Assembly: GCA_036245525.1 (NCBI GenBank)
Contig: BTPG01000006.1
Span: 77,107,764 to 77,171,763 of the forward strand
DNA length: 64,000 nt
Origin: Semisulcospira habei
Taxonomy: Eukaryota; Mollusca; Gastropoda; Semisulcospiridae
Direction of reading: 5' to 3'
Shown piece after piece: positions 23,450-64,000 of this stretch. Under the pieces are notes generated by a model that had not been told where the DNA came from, did no database searches, and worked only from the letters and a program-made list of their open reading frames with translations. The position numbers and the translations under genes are program-made. Numbering within the stretch: position 1 is the stretch's first letter; each line of letters begins with the position of its first letter.

Positions 23450-26400
23450 CATTTTTATTTCATTTTTATTCGTGATATTTTTTTCCCAAGGTTAAGATGA
23501 AGGAAAGAAAATTTAAATTGCCAAAGAAGGAGTAGATTTACTTCCCTTATACAAACCCTTGACATCAAAGCCCCCGAGTCTCCGGGGAAGGCTTTTGAGC
23601 CAGAGACTAGGACAAGGACAGTCTGATATAAAACCTACGACCCGAGGTCCTCGATGCCATCGTCCCAGCTTGCTAGGCCATGGCAGACGAACCAAGGGTT
23701 TAAAGGGTGGGGCCAGTACTGCGCACACTGCACTCCACCAAAAAGCTCCACCGCGCAGGCTTTAGGAAACGTCCACGGATCATGACACTGACCATTCCAA
23801 GTCCTGTAGCGACGGGCGAGGGGCGAAACGGCAGGTGAAAGATGTCACTGGAAGCCGCGGTCTCAAACCTGCATGCAGGCGGTTCAGGATATTGGTCGCC
23901 TGATGTTGACCTGGGGATGACAACATCACTCGGCACACCCTGAACGACCAAGCAGCCTTCTCTAGGGACAGCACTGCTTGCTCCACACGGAGAGGGGCCT
24001 AGAAAAGGTGGCCTAACCAAAGCTCGTCCCCACGCAACCCCAGTTGGCTAGCCGCGGTCAACGGGCATCTTCTCCTGCGGTCAGAAAACAAGAAAGAATA
24101 ACGGATCCACTCTAATGACGACCACGACCGGACTCAACATAGCATGCTGGAACATCCGAACCATGCTCGACAAAGCAGACAGCGGACGCCCTGAGCGTCG
24201 CTCCGCCCTCATTGCCCATGAATTGCGGAGGTTAAACATCGACATCGCCGCGCTCAGTGAAGTACGCCTTCCGGACGAAGGCAGCCTCCAAGAACTTGGC
24301 GCTGGGTACACCCTCTACTGGTCAGGCAGGCCTGAATCAGAAAGACGGCTCTCAGGCGTGGGTTTCATGGTCAAGACCTCCATTGCGACTAAGCTGGAAA
24401 ACCTACCAACGGGTCACTCAGACCGCATCATGTCCATGCGCCTCCCACTGAGACACCAGCAACACGTCACCCTTCTCAGTGTGTACTCCCCAACCCTCCT
24501 GGCAGAGCCTGCTGAAAAGGACAAGTTTTACACTGACCTGTGCAGCCTCATACAGAGCACCCCTGCAGACGACAAAGTCATCATCCTTGGCGACTTCAAC
24601 GCCAGAGTGGGCCAGGACTCTGAAGCCTGGAAAGGAGTCCTCGGCAAGCATGGCGTCGGGAACTGCAATGACAATGGCCGCCTACTGTTGGAGTTCTGTG
24701 CAGAGCAGCAACTGGTCATCACCAACACTACTTTTCAGCAAAAGGACAGTCGAAAGACCACCTGGATGCATCCTCGCTCCAAACACTGGCACCTTATCGA
24801 CTATGTCCTAGTGCGTCAGAGGGACCGCAGTGACGTCCTCCTCACCAGAGTGATGCCCAGCGCAGAGTGCCACACTGACCACCGCCTTGTCCGCTGCAAA
24901 CTCAGGCTCCACGTCAAGCCAAAACCCAAGAAATGGGGGCCCCCCAAGAAAAAGCTTGATGTTGCCAGCCTTCAGCGTGACGACGTGAAAGCTGCTTTTC
25001 AGACAGATTTACAGCGCAGGCTCAAAGACACAGCGGACCCAGCAGACTCCTCCCCTGAAACACTCTGGGAACAACTGAAAACTGCTATTGCAAAATCCTC
25101 TGCAGAAGTCTTGGGTTTCGCTAGAAAGAAGAATAAAGACTGGTTTGACGAAAACGATGTTGAGATCCAGGAACACCTAGCAAAAAAAAAAGAGCCGCCC
25201 ATCAGGCCCACCTAGCCCAGCCTTCCTGCCCTGTGAAGAAGTCTGCCTTCCGCCTCGTCTGCAGCAGTCTCCAGCGCAAGCTCAGAGATCTCCAGAATGA
25301 GTGGTGGACCAGACTTGCACAGAGGACCCAGCTTTGCGCTGACAATGGTGACTACAGGGGCTTCTACGAAGCACTGAAAGCAGTGTACGGCCCGAGGCAC
25401 CTGGTACAAAGTCCCCTGCGAAGCGCGAATGGCCAGGCACTCCTCGCAGATAATACCTCCATATTGAACCGCTGGTGGGAGTACTTTCAGAGCCTCTTCA
25501 GCGCTGAGCGCACTGTTCAAGAAGCAGTCGTCCTACAAATCCCACAACTCCCAGTAAAGGTTGAATTGGACGAACCGCCCACCGCTGAAGAGACCCTCAC
25601 AGCCATCCACCAGCTCAAGAGTGGCAAAGCAGCAGGCATTGATGGAATACCGCCAGAGATCTGAAAACATGGAGGCACAGCACTGCACAACAAGCTCCAT
25701 GACCTCTTTCTCTGCTGCTGGGAGGAAGGAACACTACCAAAGGATCTCCGTGATGCTGTCGTTATCACCCTGTACAAGAACAAAGGCGAGAAGTCTGACT
25801 GTTCCAACTATCGGGGAATTACCCTGCTGTCCATTGCTGGGAAAATTCTTGCAAGGCTGCTCCTGAATCGGCTGGTACCTGCCATCGCTGAAGACCACCT
25901 CCCAGAGGGCCAATGTGGCTTCATTGCAAACAGGAGCACCACCGATATGGTCTTTGTGCTGAGACAGCTTCAGGAGAAGTGCCGCGAGCAGAACAAAGGG
26001 CTGTACGTAACGTTTGTCGACCTAACAAAAGCGTTCGACACTGTAAGCAGGCAAGGCATGTGGCAGATCCTGGAGCGACTTGACTGTCCCCCAAAGTTCC
26101 TCAGCATGATTGTCCAGCTCCACGAGGACCAGCAAGGCCAGGTCAGACTCAACAATGACCTCTCAGAACCATTCCCTATTCTCAACGGCGTAAAGCAGGG
26201 CTGCGTGCTGGCACCGACCCTCTTCACCATCTTTTTTAGCATGATGTTGAAGCAGGCCACAGTGGACCTCGATGATGACGATGCAGTGTACATCAGGTAT
26301 CGTCTCGATGGCAGCCTGTTCAACCTCAGACGACTACAGGCCCACACGAAAACCCTAGACCAACTGATTCGTGAGCTGCTTTTTGCTGATGACGCTGCCC

Positions 26401-27412
26401 TCGTTGCACACACAGATAGAGCCCTGCAGCGCATCACGTCCTGCTTCGCAGACGATGCCCAGCTCTTTGGACTCGAGGTCAGTCTGGAAAAGACAGAGGT
26501 CCTCCATCAGCCGGCACCCAAGACAGTGTATCGCCCTCCTCACATCACCATTGGCGAGTCTGAACTAAAGTCAGTGCACCAGTTTACTTACCTTGGCTGC
26601 ATTATCACGTCGGACGCCAAGCTGGACAAGGCGCTTGACAGCAGGCTGGCAAAAGCGAACAGCGCTTTCGGGCGACTTTTCAAGCGGGTGTGGCACAATC
26701 AACAGCTGAAGACAGGCACCAAGATCAGCGTGTACAGAGCTGTGGTCCTCACCACCCTTCTGTATGGTTCGGAGTCCTGGGCCCTCTACCGCAGCCAACT
26801 ACGACTCCTCGAACGCTTCCACCAGCGCTGCCTGCGCACCATCCTGGGCATTCACTGGAGTGACTATGTCACCAACGTCGAGGTCCTTGAACAGGCTGAA
26901 ACTGTGAGCATCGAGGCTTTGCTGCTGCGGACACAGCTCCGCTGGGCGGGGCATGTCTCCAGGATGGAGGATCATCGCCTACCAAAGATCACCCTGTTCG
27001 GCGAGCTTGCTAATGGACACCGTGACAGAGGGGCACCAAAGAAGAGATACAAAGACTGTCTCAAAAAGTCACTTAGTGCCTGCCAAATCGACCACCAGCA
27101 GTGGTCTTCGCTTGCTGTGGACCGTGACACCTGGCGCTCCACCATTTACAAGGCAGCTGTCTCCTTTGAGGACTCTCGCAGAGCTATCCTTAAGGACAAG
27201 CGGCTCAGGAGAAAAAAACAGAGATGCCGCAACTCAGAACCCTGGCCATACCTCCCCCTGCAGCCACTGCGGTCGAACCTGCCTGTCCCGGATTGGCCTC
27301 CGCAGCCACGAACAAGCCTGCAGACGTCGTGGGCAACTCCTATAAAATCTTCGTTCGCGAAGTCAAGCCAAGAGAGAAGAGAGACAAATATCTTCCTGTT
27401 CTAAACTCATGA
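23450..27412 (+). mobile_element. RTE-like non-LTR retrotransposon, nearly complete
   Basis: A 5' leader (about 23510-24114, no gene seen) is followed by one ORF with APE endonuclease, RT and a C-terminal Cys/His finger. It ends in an AT-rich 3' region with AATAAATTTG (about 27431). Only three lesions break the ORF, two of them in A-runs. The endonuclease starts LNIACWNIRTM, wording often seen in RTE-type elements. The exact clade needs a tree. Ends are approximate. Confidence 0.85.
24115..27345 (+). pseudogene. RTE-like ORF: endonuclease, reverse transcriptase, C-terminal zinc finger
   Basis: ATG at 24115. The endonuclease has ACWNIRT, the catalytic Glu in LSEVRL, GDFNARVG (about 24593), DYVLVR and TDHRLV. 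An A9 run at about 25182-25190 shifts the frame; the protein continues from about 25200 in the frame of 25233-25664. A single TGA at 25662-25664 (expected Trp before KHGG) interrupts it, and the same frame runs on: NYRGITLLS, motif A FVDLTKAFDTV, motif B GVKQGCVLAPTLF, motif C LLFADDAALV. A second A-run near 27215 shifts to the end, which holds CSHCGRTCLSRIGLRSHEQAC-like Cys/His spacing. It would nick DNA and copy its own RNA. Confidence 0.9.
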
Positions 27413-28753
27413 CATACTTGCAATTCTTTTAATAAATTTGATTTTATCAAAGTTAAAGTATGAAAATATGGCGTCCTCAGCAAGGAGACTCACCCTACAC
27501 AGGCAAGTAGAAAACAGTTATACACCTCTACAAAAGTGTCTAGGAGATCCTAAACGGTGCAACAGGGATGAAAATGATACGATTGGGAAGACTACATTTA
27601 GGAGATACTTTTTACTGATATCGATAAAAACCCACCCTCGTACTAACAACATCTTTCACATTTTGATTTTTCTTTTGTTTATTTTATTTTATTTAATATA
27701 CAAATCAATAACAACCATGACGTTTTATATTAGATATTGAAAACAACCATTATATAATAATTGTGCAAAATATTTAATGACAAATTCGAAAGTATTGTCA
27801 TGATACAGCGAAAAGAAAACCGTGAGTCCAATATTGCATTATATACCCAGGCATTTAAGGGTGTAAATTTATTCGCTCGGCGGTGAAAACGCTTATAGCG
27901 CTTATAAAACGCTATAGTCGCCTTTGTAATTAGGAACAAAACTGTTCATACTTATCAACCAACCGTCGCTTATGAAACAATTACGGCTGTTGTGCCATTC
28001 ACGCTCTTGATTGCTTGGAACAGACGATGGAAATAAATGAAATTTTCGGCTATATGTATTTATGTATTTTTCTTTTAGTTTTTTTTTTAGTAATTTAAAT
28101 AAAGGTTCACTATGCGTACTCAACGTCCTACACGCATACAGACGCATAGACATACACCCATCATTTTGACTCACCTAAAACACAACGGCCTCTTGTCGCC
28201 TTGACGTCATCAATGGCTATGTCACTTGTGAACGAAGTACCTCGAGTGCTCCTGAACACGACCTAGACAAAATAAAAGACACCCATTAAGTTTCATGTGA
28301 TGAGTATTGAAAAATTGCGGGAAGAGTGGGGGGTGGGAGGGAGAGGTGAGGGTGGGTGAGAGGGAGCAGGGGAAGTGGGGTGGGGGGGGGGGGGGAGTTG
28401 ACGAGTGAGGTGGTTATGTACACGTGTGCTGCGGATCCCAGTGCACAAGGTCCTCGGGCCGATGACGGCCTCAGTTGGCCCGCGCACGAATATGCGCCGG
28501 CCAACTCCGGCGGTTGTCGGCCCCCTGATCTTCTGCTATTGGTGATACTAATTTATTATTTGCACATAATATGTACACATAACACCGAACCGAATAGTTC
28601 GGTACACCTGTCCTCAAAACCATGACTTTAGTCGGAAAGAAAAAAATACAGTAGTAAATGTTATGAATGTAAGCAATTACAAATGGTTTAGTACCATATA
28701 TATATATCCTACCATTTTACGTTACAAATATTGAAAACTGCAAATTGTTTAAC
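27413..28753. other. no gene seen; probable intron or flank of gene A
   Basis: AT-rich, with a poly-G tract at about 28380-28396. I looked for the missing last MAM exon of gene A on the minus strand (a short exon ending in a DDI...C motif) and did not find it. Confidence 0.4.
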
Positions 28754-30470
<1,717 letters not shown>

Positions 30471-31181
30471 AGTCACGAAGTTGCAAGTTGAATTTAAATG
30501 GTGTATTACGCTTCATAAAAGAGGAAGGAGATCATCGAGATATATTTCAACACACTGAGAGTTTGCCGATTTCAATATAGAAAAAGAAAGATGCGCAGAC
30601 CTAGTCCGGAGTTGCATGCAGAGTTTGAAAACCAATCGATCTGTTGTCTCATTCACCAAAACTTCACCTTTTATCCACCATCCACCATCGATCACTTCTT
30701 CTACTCAGTAGTCGAGGCCACTTCTCTCCGTGCATTTTATACCGACAGAGTACATATGTATGCTGGTCTGTGATTTTTTACCTTGCGGCTTTCAGCTATT
30801 AATACACGGAGAGAAAATCACCAACTAGCACACGCATTTACACGTGAGTCTGTTTACATTTTGCACTATTACTATGCTGGCACTGAAGCTGACATCACAC
30901 ATCAACACCAAAGTACAACAAATACAGGCATATGCGGGTACAGGTTTGATTTTGATAATATTTCGATAATTCATAGAGGCCGATCTGACAGGGCCCTGAT
31001 AACGGCCTGTACGGACTGGTCATCATCATCAGCAAGACTGCCGATATTTAAAGATTACTTAATTGTTATAGGTACATGAAATCTAATACATAACAGTTGA
31101 TTTGAGAATCATTGGATCAAAGCCAGTAAATTAAAACCACTAGATAAGAAACCAATAATATTAGTATCCCAAGCAGATTAA
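30471..31181. other. upstream flank of gene A; no further gene seen
   Basis: Should hold the gene A promoter. I see no convincing TATA box at a proper distance; a TATATC on the minus strand near 30540 is weak. Confidence 0.35.
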
Positions 31182-31191
31182 TGTGTGTGTT

Positions 31192-31249
<58 letters not shown>

Positions 31250-31277
31250 CGCGCGCGTGCGTGTTATGCGTGCGTGC

Positions 31278-31362
<85 letters not shown>
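31182..31362 (+). repeat. (TG)n microsatellite
   Basis: About 180 bp of TG, with a CG-rich interruption at 31245-31280. Confidence 0.97.
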
Positions 31363-31363
<1 letters not shown>

Positions 31364-31365
31364 TC

Positions 31366-31470
31366 GACTGTCCGGGGACCTATGTAACACTGGGTAGAGT
31401 GTTGATCTCTCGTCCGAAAAGGAGATTGTAAGAACCTGGTTGGGGTCAAAGTTTGTTCATACCCTTTCTT
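31366..31470 (+). repeat. decayed tRNA-like sequence, possible SINE head
   Basis: TAACACTGGGTAGAGTG resembles an A box, and GAACCTGGTTGGGGTC a decayed B box; a TCTC...GAGA arm sits between them. It follows the TG tract. Weak call. Confidence 0.3.
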
Positions 31471-31506
31471 TAATCATCACCTTTGCCGTGGCAAACTTAG
31501 TTAACC

Positions 31507-31612
31507 TTAACCTCTTGACTGCTACTGACGGTACCGTTCGGCGGAAAAGACGCGTGACTACCTACGCGTCTTTTCGGCCGAACGGTATTGTCATTAGCAA
31601 TCAAGGTGTTAA
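31507..31612. repeat. TTAA-type hairpin element
   Basis: Ends TTAACCTCTTGA and TCAAGGTGTTAA. The inner stem is TACCGTTCGGC and GAAAAGACGCGT with its complement, around an 8-base loop. One mismatch is a G/G. Confidence 0.85.
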
Positions 31613-31826
31613 AATATTGTTTTCCAAAACCATAAACATCACACATTTTCTGAATAATATGTGGATTTGCTGTTTGTCACTGTCAAGTGACTTAAAACAA
31701 ATAAGAAAAACGATTAAACAACGCAAAATCTAAGCTCGAATTAATTCAAGGCATAAATTACACATGCACTTAAACGTCCAAAAAGCGTTTTCACTCTTTA
31801 TTCGAAAAGTAGCACCCAAATATTTA

Positions 31827-31895
31827 TTAACCCTTTGTGAGTGTAGCCACCAGAACTGTGAACAGGACCGGTTGCTACACTCACGAGGGCGTTAA
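31827..31895. repeat. TTAA-type hairpin element
   Basis: Ends TTAACCCTTTGTGAGTGTAGC and GCTACACTCACGAGGGCGTTAA, with an imperfectly paired middle. 69 bp between and including the TTAA sites. Confidence 0.85.
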
Positions 31896-32023
31896 ATACA
31901 TTAGCGTAATTTTTGTGCAAAAGCGAGTATGGCAATAACATGTAAATATTTTGTTTTTACGATAAAGTTTTTAAACTTCACGCACGCACACTCAAACACA
32001 CACATAAGCGCACACAGCGTATA

Positions 32024-32025
<2 letters not shown>

Positions 32026-32071
<46 letters not shown>

Positions 32072-32115
32072 GGTAATTTGTATATCGCCTAATCACCAAA
32101 GTGCTAGACACATGC
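32026..32115 (-). mobile_element. SINE/L2-type 3' end, reversed
   Basis: (AAT)n at 32026-32071 followed by the reversed GATTAGGCGATATACAAATT wording: the same tail type as 30080-30218, minus strand. Confidence 0.6.
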
Positions 32116-32389
32116 TATTTTAAAACTGGAGAAAAAAACTGTTGCGTGGGAGGGATTGAACATAATTGAGCGATTTATGATTGAGACAAAGTCTGACAAT
32201 TTAAAGAAATAAAATAAATAAATAATAATAACGGAAAAGTATCTGGAACAAACACTAATATTGACAAGAAAAAAATTGAAACGGGAAAGCACGTAGCAAC
32301 TGCGATTAAAGCACTAAAAATCACTGATTAGCAAACATTATTATAGCAGGAAAAAAGCCAACTGTGCTACAAGCAGTAAAATATGTTTC

Positions 32390-32620
32390 TTGAACCCCTT
32401 AACTGCCGGGGCAAGGCGAACGCTCCCCATGTGCAAGAGATATAAAATGTATCTTCATGAGCCTTCACGGGGGCTCATGTGGATTTATGTCTCTTGCTAG
32501 TCCTGTGTTTTTTGTGCCCACGTTTGGTCTCATTTTCACTTGCGTTCTTCACGCGAATGTCGGTCTTTGTGCAGTGGTTTCAGACGCGAAATCCGCGTCC
32601 ACTGGCAGTGAAGGGATTCA
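32390..32620. repeat. TTAA-type hairpin element, 230-bp subfamily
   Basis: Left end TTGAACCCCTTAACTGCC; right end CACTGGCAGTGAAGGGATT. The inner hairpin has GCAAGAGATATAAA and CATGAGCC arms pairing with GGGGCTCATG and TTATGTCTCTTGC (32432-32506). It aligns with 50723-50950. Confidence 0.8.
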
Positions 32621-32710
32621 AAGAATACACACAACATTATATTCCAAAAGAAACGCAAATACAAACACGCGTTGTGGTTTTACAGTCCCATTGGTTCCTT
32701 ACGTCATAAC

Positions 32711-32802
32711 GTAACCCTTTGGGTGTCGGTAGCGGTTTTAGTCGAGATGATTCCTGCAGGAATCATCGCGACTAAACCTGTTACCGACACCCAAAGGGTC
32801 AG
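32711..32802. repeat. TTAA-type hairpin element, CCTGCAGG core
   Basis: Near-perfect palindrome of about 86 bp: ACCCTTTGGGTGTCGGTAGC in the left arm and its complement in the right, centred on CCTGCAGG. Sister copies at 38760 and 50113. Confidence 0.85.
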
Positions 32803-33367
32803 CCAGCAGAAAATGCACCGTTAGAACTTCTTGTCAGCCAGACACTTTTGAAAGAGACATCATGAGAGAGCTGCACGACCCAAAACACGATAAAATGATG
32901 TATCTGTTGTTGCATTTCTTTTAGATGATACTATATGTTACGCACTGCTGATTAGATCATGTTGCAATACTCGACATAAGCACTTTAAAATGAAAGTGTG
33001 GGAGCACCGTTTATATTAATATAGACATTCGCGATGATTACTAGCAGAAACCAATCATATACAACAAATAATAGCACGCCATTTTTACATTAGAGCAAAT
33101 GTAGGCAAATGCCTCATTTTTTTGTACATGCTGATCCATTAAAACAGCAGTGAGAACAAACAAAATAAAAAAGCAATAACAGCAAGTACTGTTAAAGCGT
33201 GTAAAAAGCGAAAACGAAATCCTGTATTAACCAGGACGACTTAAAAATTAATCCATTTCTGTCCGCCGCTCTTGCGATGTCCAAGTCCCGTTCCAGTGCC
33301 ACGTTTTGTACGAACCGAAGTTGAAGCCATATTTTTTAGATTCACGTGATACGCATCTAATCAATAT
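32803..33367. other. no gene seen
   Basis: AT-rich sequence between hairpin elements, downstream of gene B and upstream of gene A. Confidence 0.4.
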
Positions 33368-33533
33368 TTAACCCCTTCACTGCCAGTGGACGCAAATTGC
33401 GTTTTTGAAATCATTGCAAATTCAGTGTCAAAGGAAGCGTTTTCAGCAAGAGGTATAGATCCTTATGAGCCCCCGCAACTGCGGGGGCTCATGAGGATCT
33501 ATACCTCTTGCAGTTGGGTTGTGAAGGGGTTAA
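33368..33533. repeat. TTAA-type hairpin element
   Basis: Ends TTAACCCCTTCACTGCC and GTGAAGGGGTTAA. The inner hairpin (33447-33511) pairs GCAAGAGGTATAGATCC and GAGCCCCCGCA with their complements. Confidence 0.9.
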
Positions 33534-33984
33534 TTTAAGTTAATTTAAACGACAACACATACCCATAGAGTTAACCGAACAGGCCCCACATCGCCTACCA
33601 CAATGACAATTCGTAAGTCCTTCTCTCGCCGCGGGTCCATCTTGAAGGGCCCGACACGTCTTGTGGCACTGTATTACTTTCACGGGAGACAAGCAGCTAA
33701 CCTACATCCTGCAGTTAATCACGTCTGGCTCTTCTTCTTCTTCTTCTTCAGTGTCCCTCTGCCAAGGAAAAAAACCGCGAAAGTTTATTTTTTGGCTGTT
33801 GTTCAAAATTTTACAAATCTAAAACATCAGCATGCTCACCTCAGTAATGACCAGAAATCACAAAGTTAAGCAATTGACGAAAATAAATAAATAAATCAAT
33901 CAATGCATAAATAATAAATGCATAAATAAATAAACGCATAAATGGATAAATAAATACATAAAAAATAAATGCATTAAAAATTGC

Positions 33985-34021
33985 TTCAATCACTCAATCA
34001 ATCACTCAATCAATCACTCAC

Positions 34022-34086
<65 letters not shown>

Positions 34087-34155
34087 TCAATCAGCCAGCC
34101 AGCCAGCCAGCCAGCCAACCAACCAACCAACCAACCAACCAACCAACCAACCAAC

Positions 34156-34190
<35 letters not shown>
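33985..34190 (+). repeat. compound tetranucleotide array (CAAT)n(CAGC)n(CAAC)n(CAAT)n
   Basis: CAAT to 34085, then CAGC (34091-34118), CAAC (34119-34160) and CAAT again. Each block differs by one base per unit. Confidence 0.93.
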
Positions 34191-34324
34191 CGCAAACAGT
34201 GCATTAAAAGCCTGGACAAACATGCGAAATAACACAATGGATTAAAAGCCAGGACAAACAAGCGATATAACACAGTGGATTAAAAGCCAGGACGAACATA
34301 CAATATTGTATGGTTGTCCAGGTC

Positions 34325-34499
34325 GTTAATCCACATGCAGCTTTTGAAACACGTGCGACCCTTCCACAGAAACTAGATTCACAGTGGTGTCAGCAAAAGG
34401 CATAGATTCGCAAAAGCCCCAGCCACTGCGTGTGTGAATGAGGATCTATGCCTTTTTTTCCAGTGGAGACGTATTCACATTTCCTCGACAGTAAAAGGG

Positions 34500-34502
<3 letters not shown>
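34325..34502. repeat. TTAA-type hairpin element next to the stop codon of gene B
   Basis: Left end TTAATCCACATG; inner arms AAAAGGCATAGAT and ATCTATGCCTTTT (34395-34457); right end AAAAGGGTTAG. The right end overlaps the TAA of gene B. Confidence 0.6.
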
Positions 34503-62351
<27,849 letters not shown>

Positions 62352-64000
62352 CTGTAGAAACCGGCGGCAGAAGAAAGTTAAAATATAGCCCATAACGAAC
62401 CATGCCACTACTGCACTAAAGATCACATTTGCTCTGAGTCGAGTGGGATCTTATAGTGGGTAAGGGGGGGGGGGGGAGGCTTAAGGTGACTTTTGAACCA
62501 ATCCTGCACTTTTTGTTAAAGACCTGAACTTTGTTGTATATGTTACCTTAGACATTAAGCTTTTATTTGAGCGCGTGACCCACGTTGACATTCAACCGGA
62601 AGTGCGTGTGCTTACATATTAAAGTAGGTTACTGGGAAATAGGAACAGTATGCCATGTATGTGTGGATTTTAAGAGCTGCGTCTCTTAAATATATTCATC
62701 CTTGGTTAGTGAGGTCCTAATAGATGTCTGAATAACTTCTTTAAAACGCAAAAAGAGGTAAAGTTTATTATTCTTTTATAGAGGTTCAAATAATGAGGTC
62801 ATTGTGACCTATGTACTAGTTTCATTGATTTATAGTGGAGGGCCTTAGGACGGATATTTCAGGGTATCCTGCACATCTTGTCAGAAACAAACTCCTTGTA
62901 TATGTCCATGGTGTCACTCATAGTCTAGCAGCTGCCCTTCATAGACGATCAGCCGTTTACGAGATAGTGATTTCTAAAGAGTAACAAAGGTTTGGGTATA
63001 TCAAAATAAAGTCTAATATGAATAAAAGCAGTGCGCACTCGTTTTAAACCGCGGGAGGATGGAGACATTTTTCTGTAGCATATTTTGTTTCCAGTATGGC
63101 TTCAGACGAAACCAGGACCGTCGCAGCCATGTTCACTGGGGATCAGTAGTTTACACGGGTCTCATTGTTCCTGTATTCAGTAGTAGTATGCATTATATGT
63201 CACTTAAAAGGGTTTCATTTATTTTTAAGTAATATTTTCACACTTAGATATATTAAGAGAAGAAACAATTACGAAAAAACTTGCCTTGAACTCAAATATC
63301 GTTACTCAACAATAAGGTATCCCAAATCACGTGATCAAAACATGATACAACCTACACGCGGATTCGTTGCTGTGAATTTCGGTGTGCCGACGGGTTCTTT
63401 TTGATTTATTCTACATAAGCTTGTTTGTTTCAAAATAAAAAGCAAACGTTCAAAGTTGCTGTGTGCATTTTTACGTCTTGATAAAGGTTTGTCACGTTTA
63501 TTTCCATTCACTTTACCATCCCTTTGCCCGTTCATTTCGACACCACAGCACCAAAACAAAACGCAACCCACAACAAACGCTATCTTCGAAACCTATGTCC
63601 GGATTGCAACATGCTGCTGTAAAAGAAAAAAAAAAAAACACTTGGTTTTAACTGTCATGGCTGAGCAAAGTTTTGGAACTTGATTAATTATTTTATGCAG
63701 TAACATTTATTTTAATCAGTTGCACTGACAAGCTATGTTGTGATGTGCGATCACTGCCAGTGCCACTTATGCAGTCTCAGTGATCACTGATGGTACAGTA
63801 CTCTTCACACTGAAAAAAATACACAGCACAATGTGAACACGCTTGGAAGTTCATGCAATGTTTTGTTTAAAATTAAACCCTACCTTGCTAGCAGTAGCCT
63901 ACTGCACAAAAGAGGATCTTATTTTGCTGCTGTGTTATTTGCAGTTTGTCTGCATATAGACATTTGCAGTTCACTGCAAGGATTCTTAGCAGCTGATATT
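62352..64000. other. gene B upstream intron; no gene seen
   Basis: Starts beyond the 5'-most exon found. Poly-G at 62465-62476. I looked for the preceding MAM exon (C-L-x-F-W/Y core) on the minus strand and did not see it; it should lie to the right of the window. Confidence 0.4.

Noticed and set aside
31366..31470. Functional tRNA gene
   Set aside because: A-box-like and B-box-like parts are present, but the arms do not fold into a full cloverleaf and the B box is decayed.

Overview
The window is animal nuclear DNA. It has spliced genes with GT-AG introns, and tRNA-headed SINEs, many kinds of retrotransposon and long dinucleotide tracts throughout. The mix of CR1-like, L2-like, RTE-like, Penelope-like, Gypsy and tyrosine-recombinase (DIRS/Ngaro-like) elements, with MAM-domain membrane proteins, suggests a marine invertebrate, most likely a mollusc. 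The species cannot be fixed from the sequence.

Left part (1-27.4 kb): a retrotransposon graveyard with no host gene recognised. A CR1-like element (1-5641, +) is followed by a second one (9179-12587, +), which holds a Penelope-like element (6311-9178) between 13-bp repeats. A third CR1-like element (17.42-13.0 kb, -) has ORF1 and endonuclease but has lost its RT core. Three CR1-like 3' ends follow on the minus strand, each joined to a CT/GA tract. A Gypsy element (18779-23201) sits in one such tract. Its 5' LTR is split by a 2.27-kb LTR-like insert that carries five related hairpins. An RTE-like element (about 23.5-27.4 kb, +) is almost open.

Right part (27.4-64 kb): two neighbouring MAM-domain genes on the minus strand. 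Gene A (30470 leftward) shows a signal peptide and most of one MAM domain. Gene B (62351 down to 34500, 5' end outside the window) has eight exons whose phases all agree and sum to 894 codons: the end of one MAM domain, a complete second MAM domain, a Thr/Pro-rich mucin-like stalk of about 597 residues in one exon, a transmembrane segment and a short tail. Its introns are filled with two solo Gypsy LTRs, a broken tyrosine-recombinase element that itself contains a LINE, an L2-like element, SINEs, and more than a dozen short hairpin elements with TTAA ends.

Most worth following: the TTAA-ended hairpin elements (29-51 kb), the covarying hairpin array (21.0-21.4 kb), a 60-bp retroposon-like unit present twice with target duplications, and the nested repeat order around the tyrosine-recombinase element.
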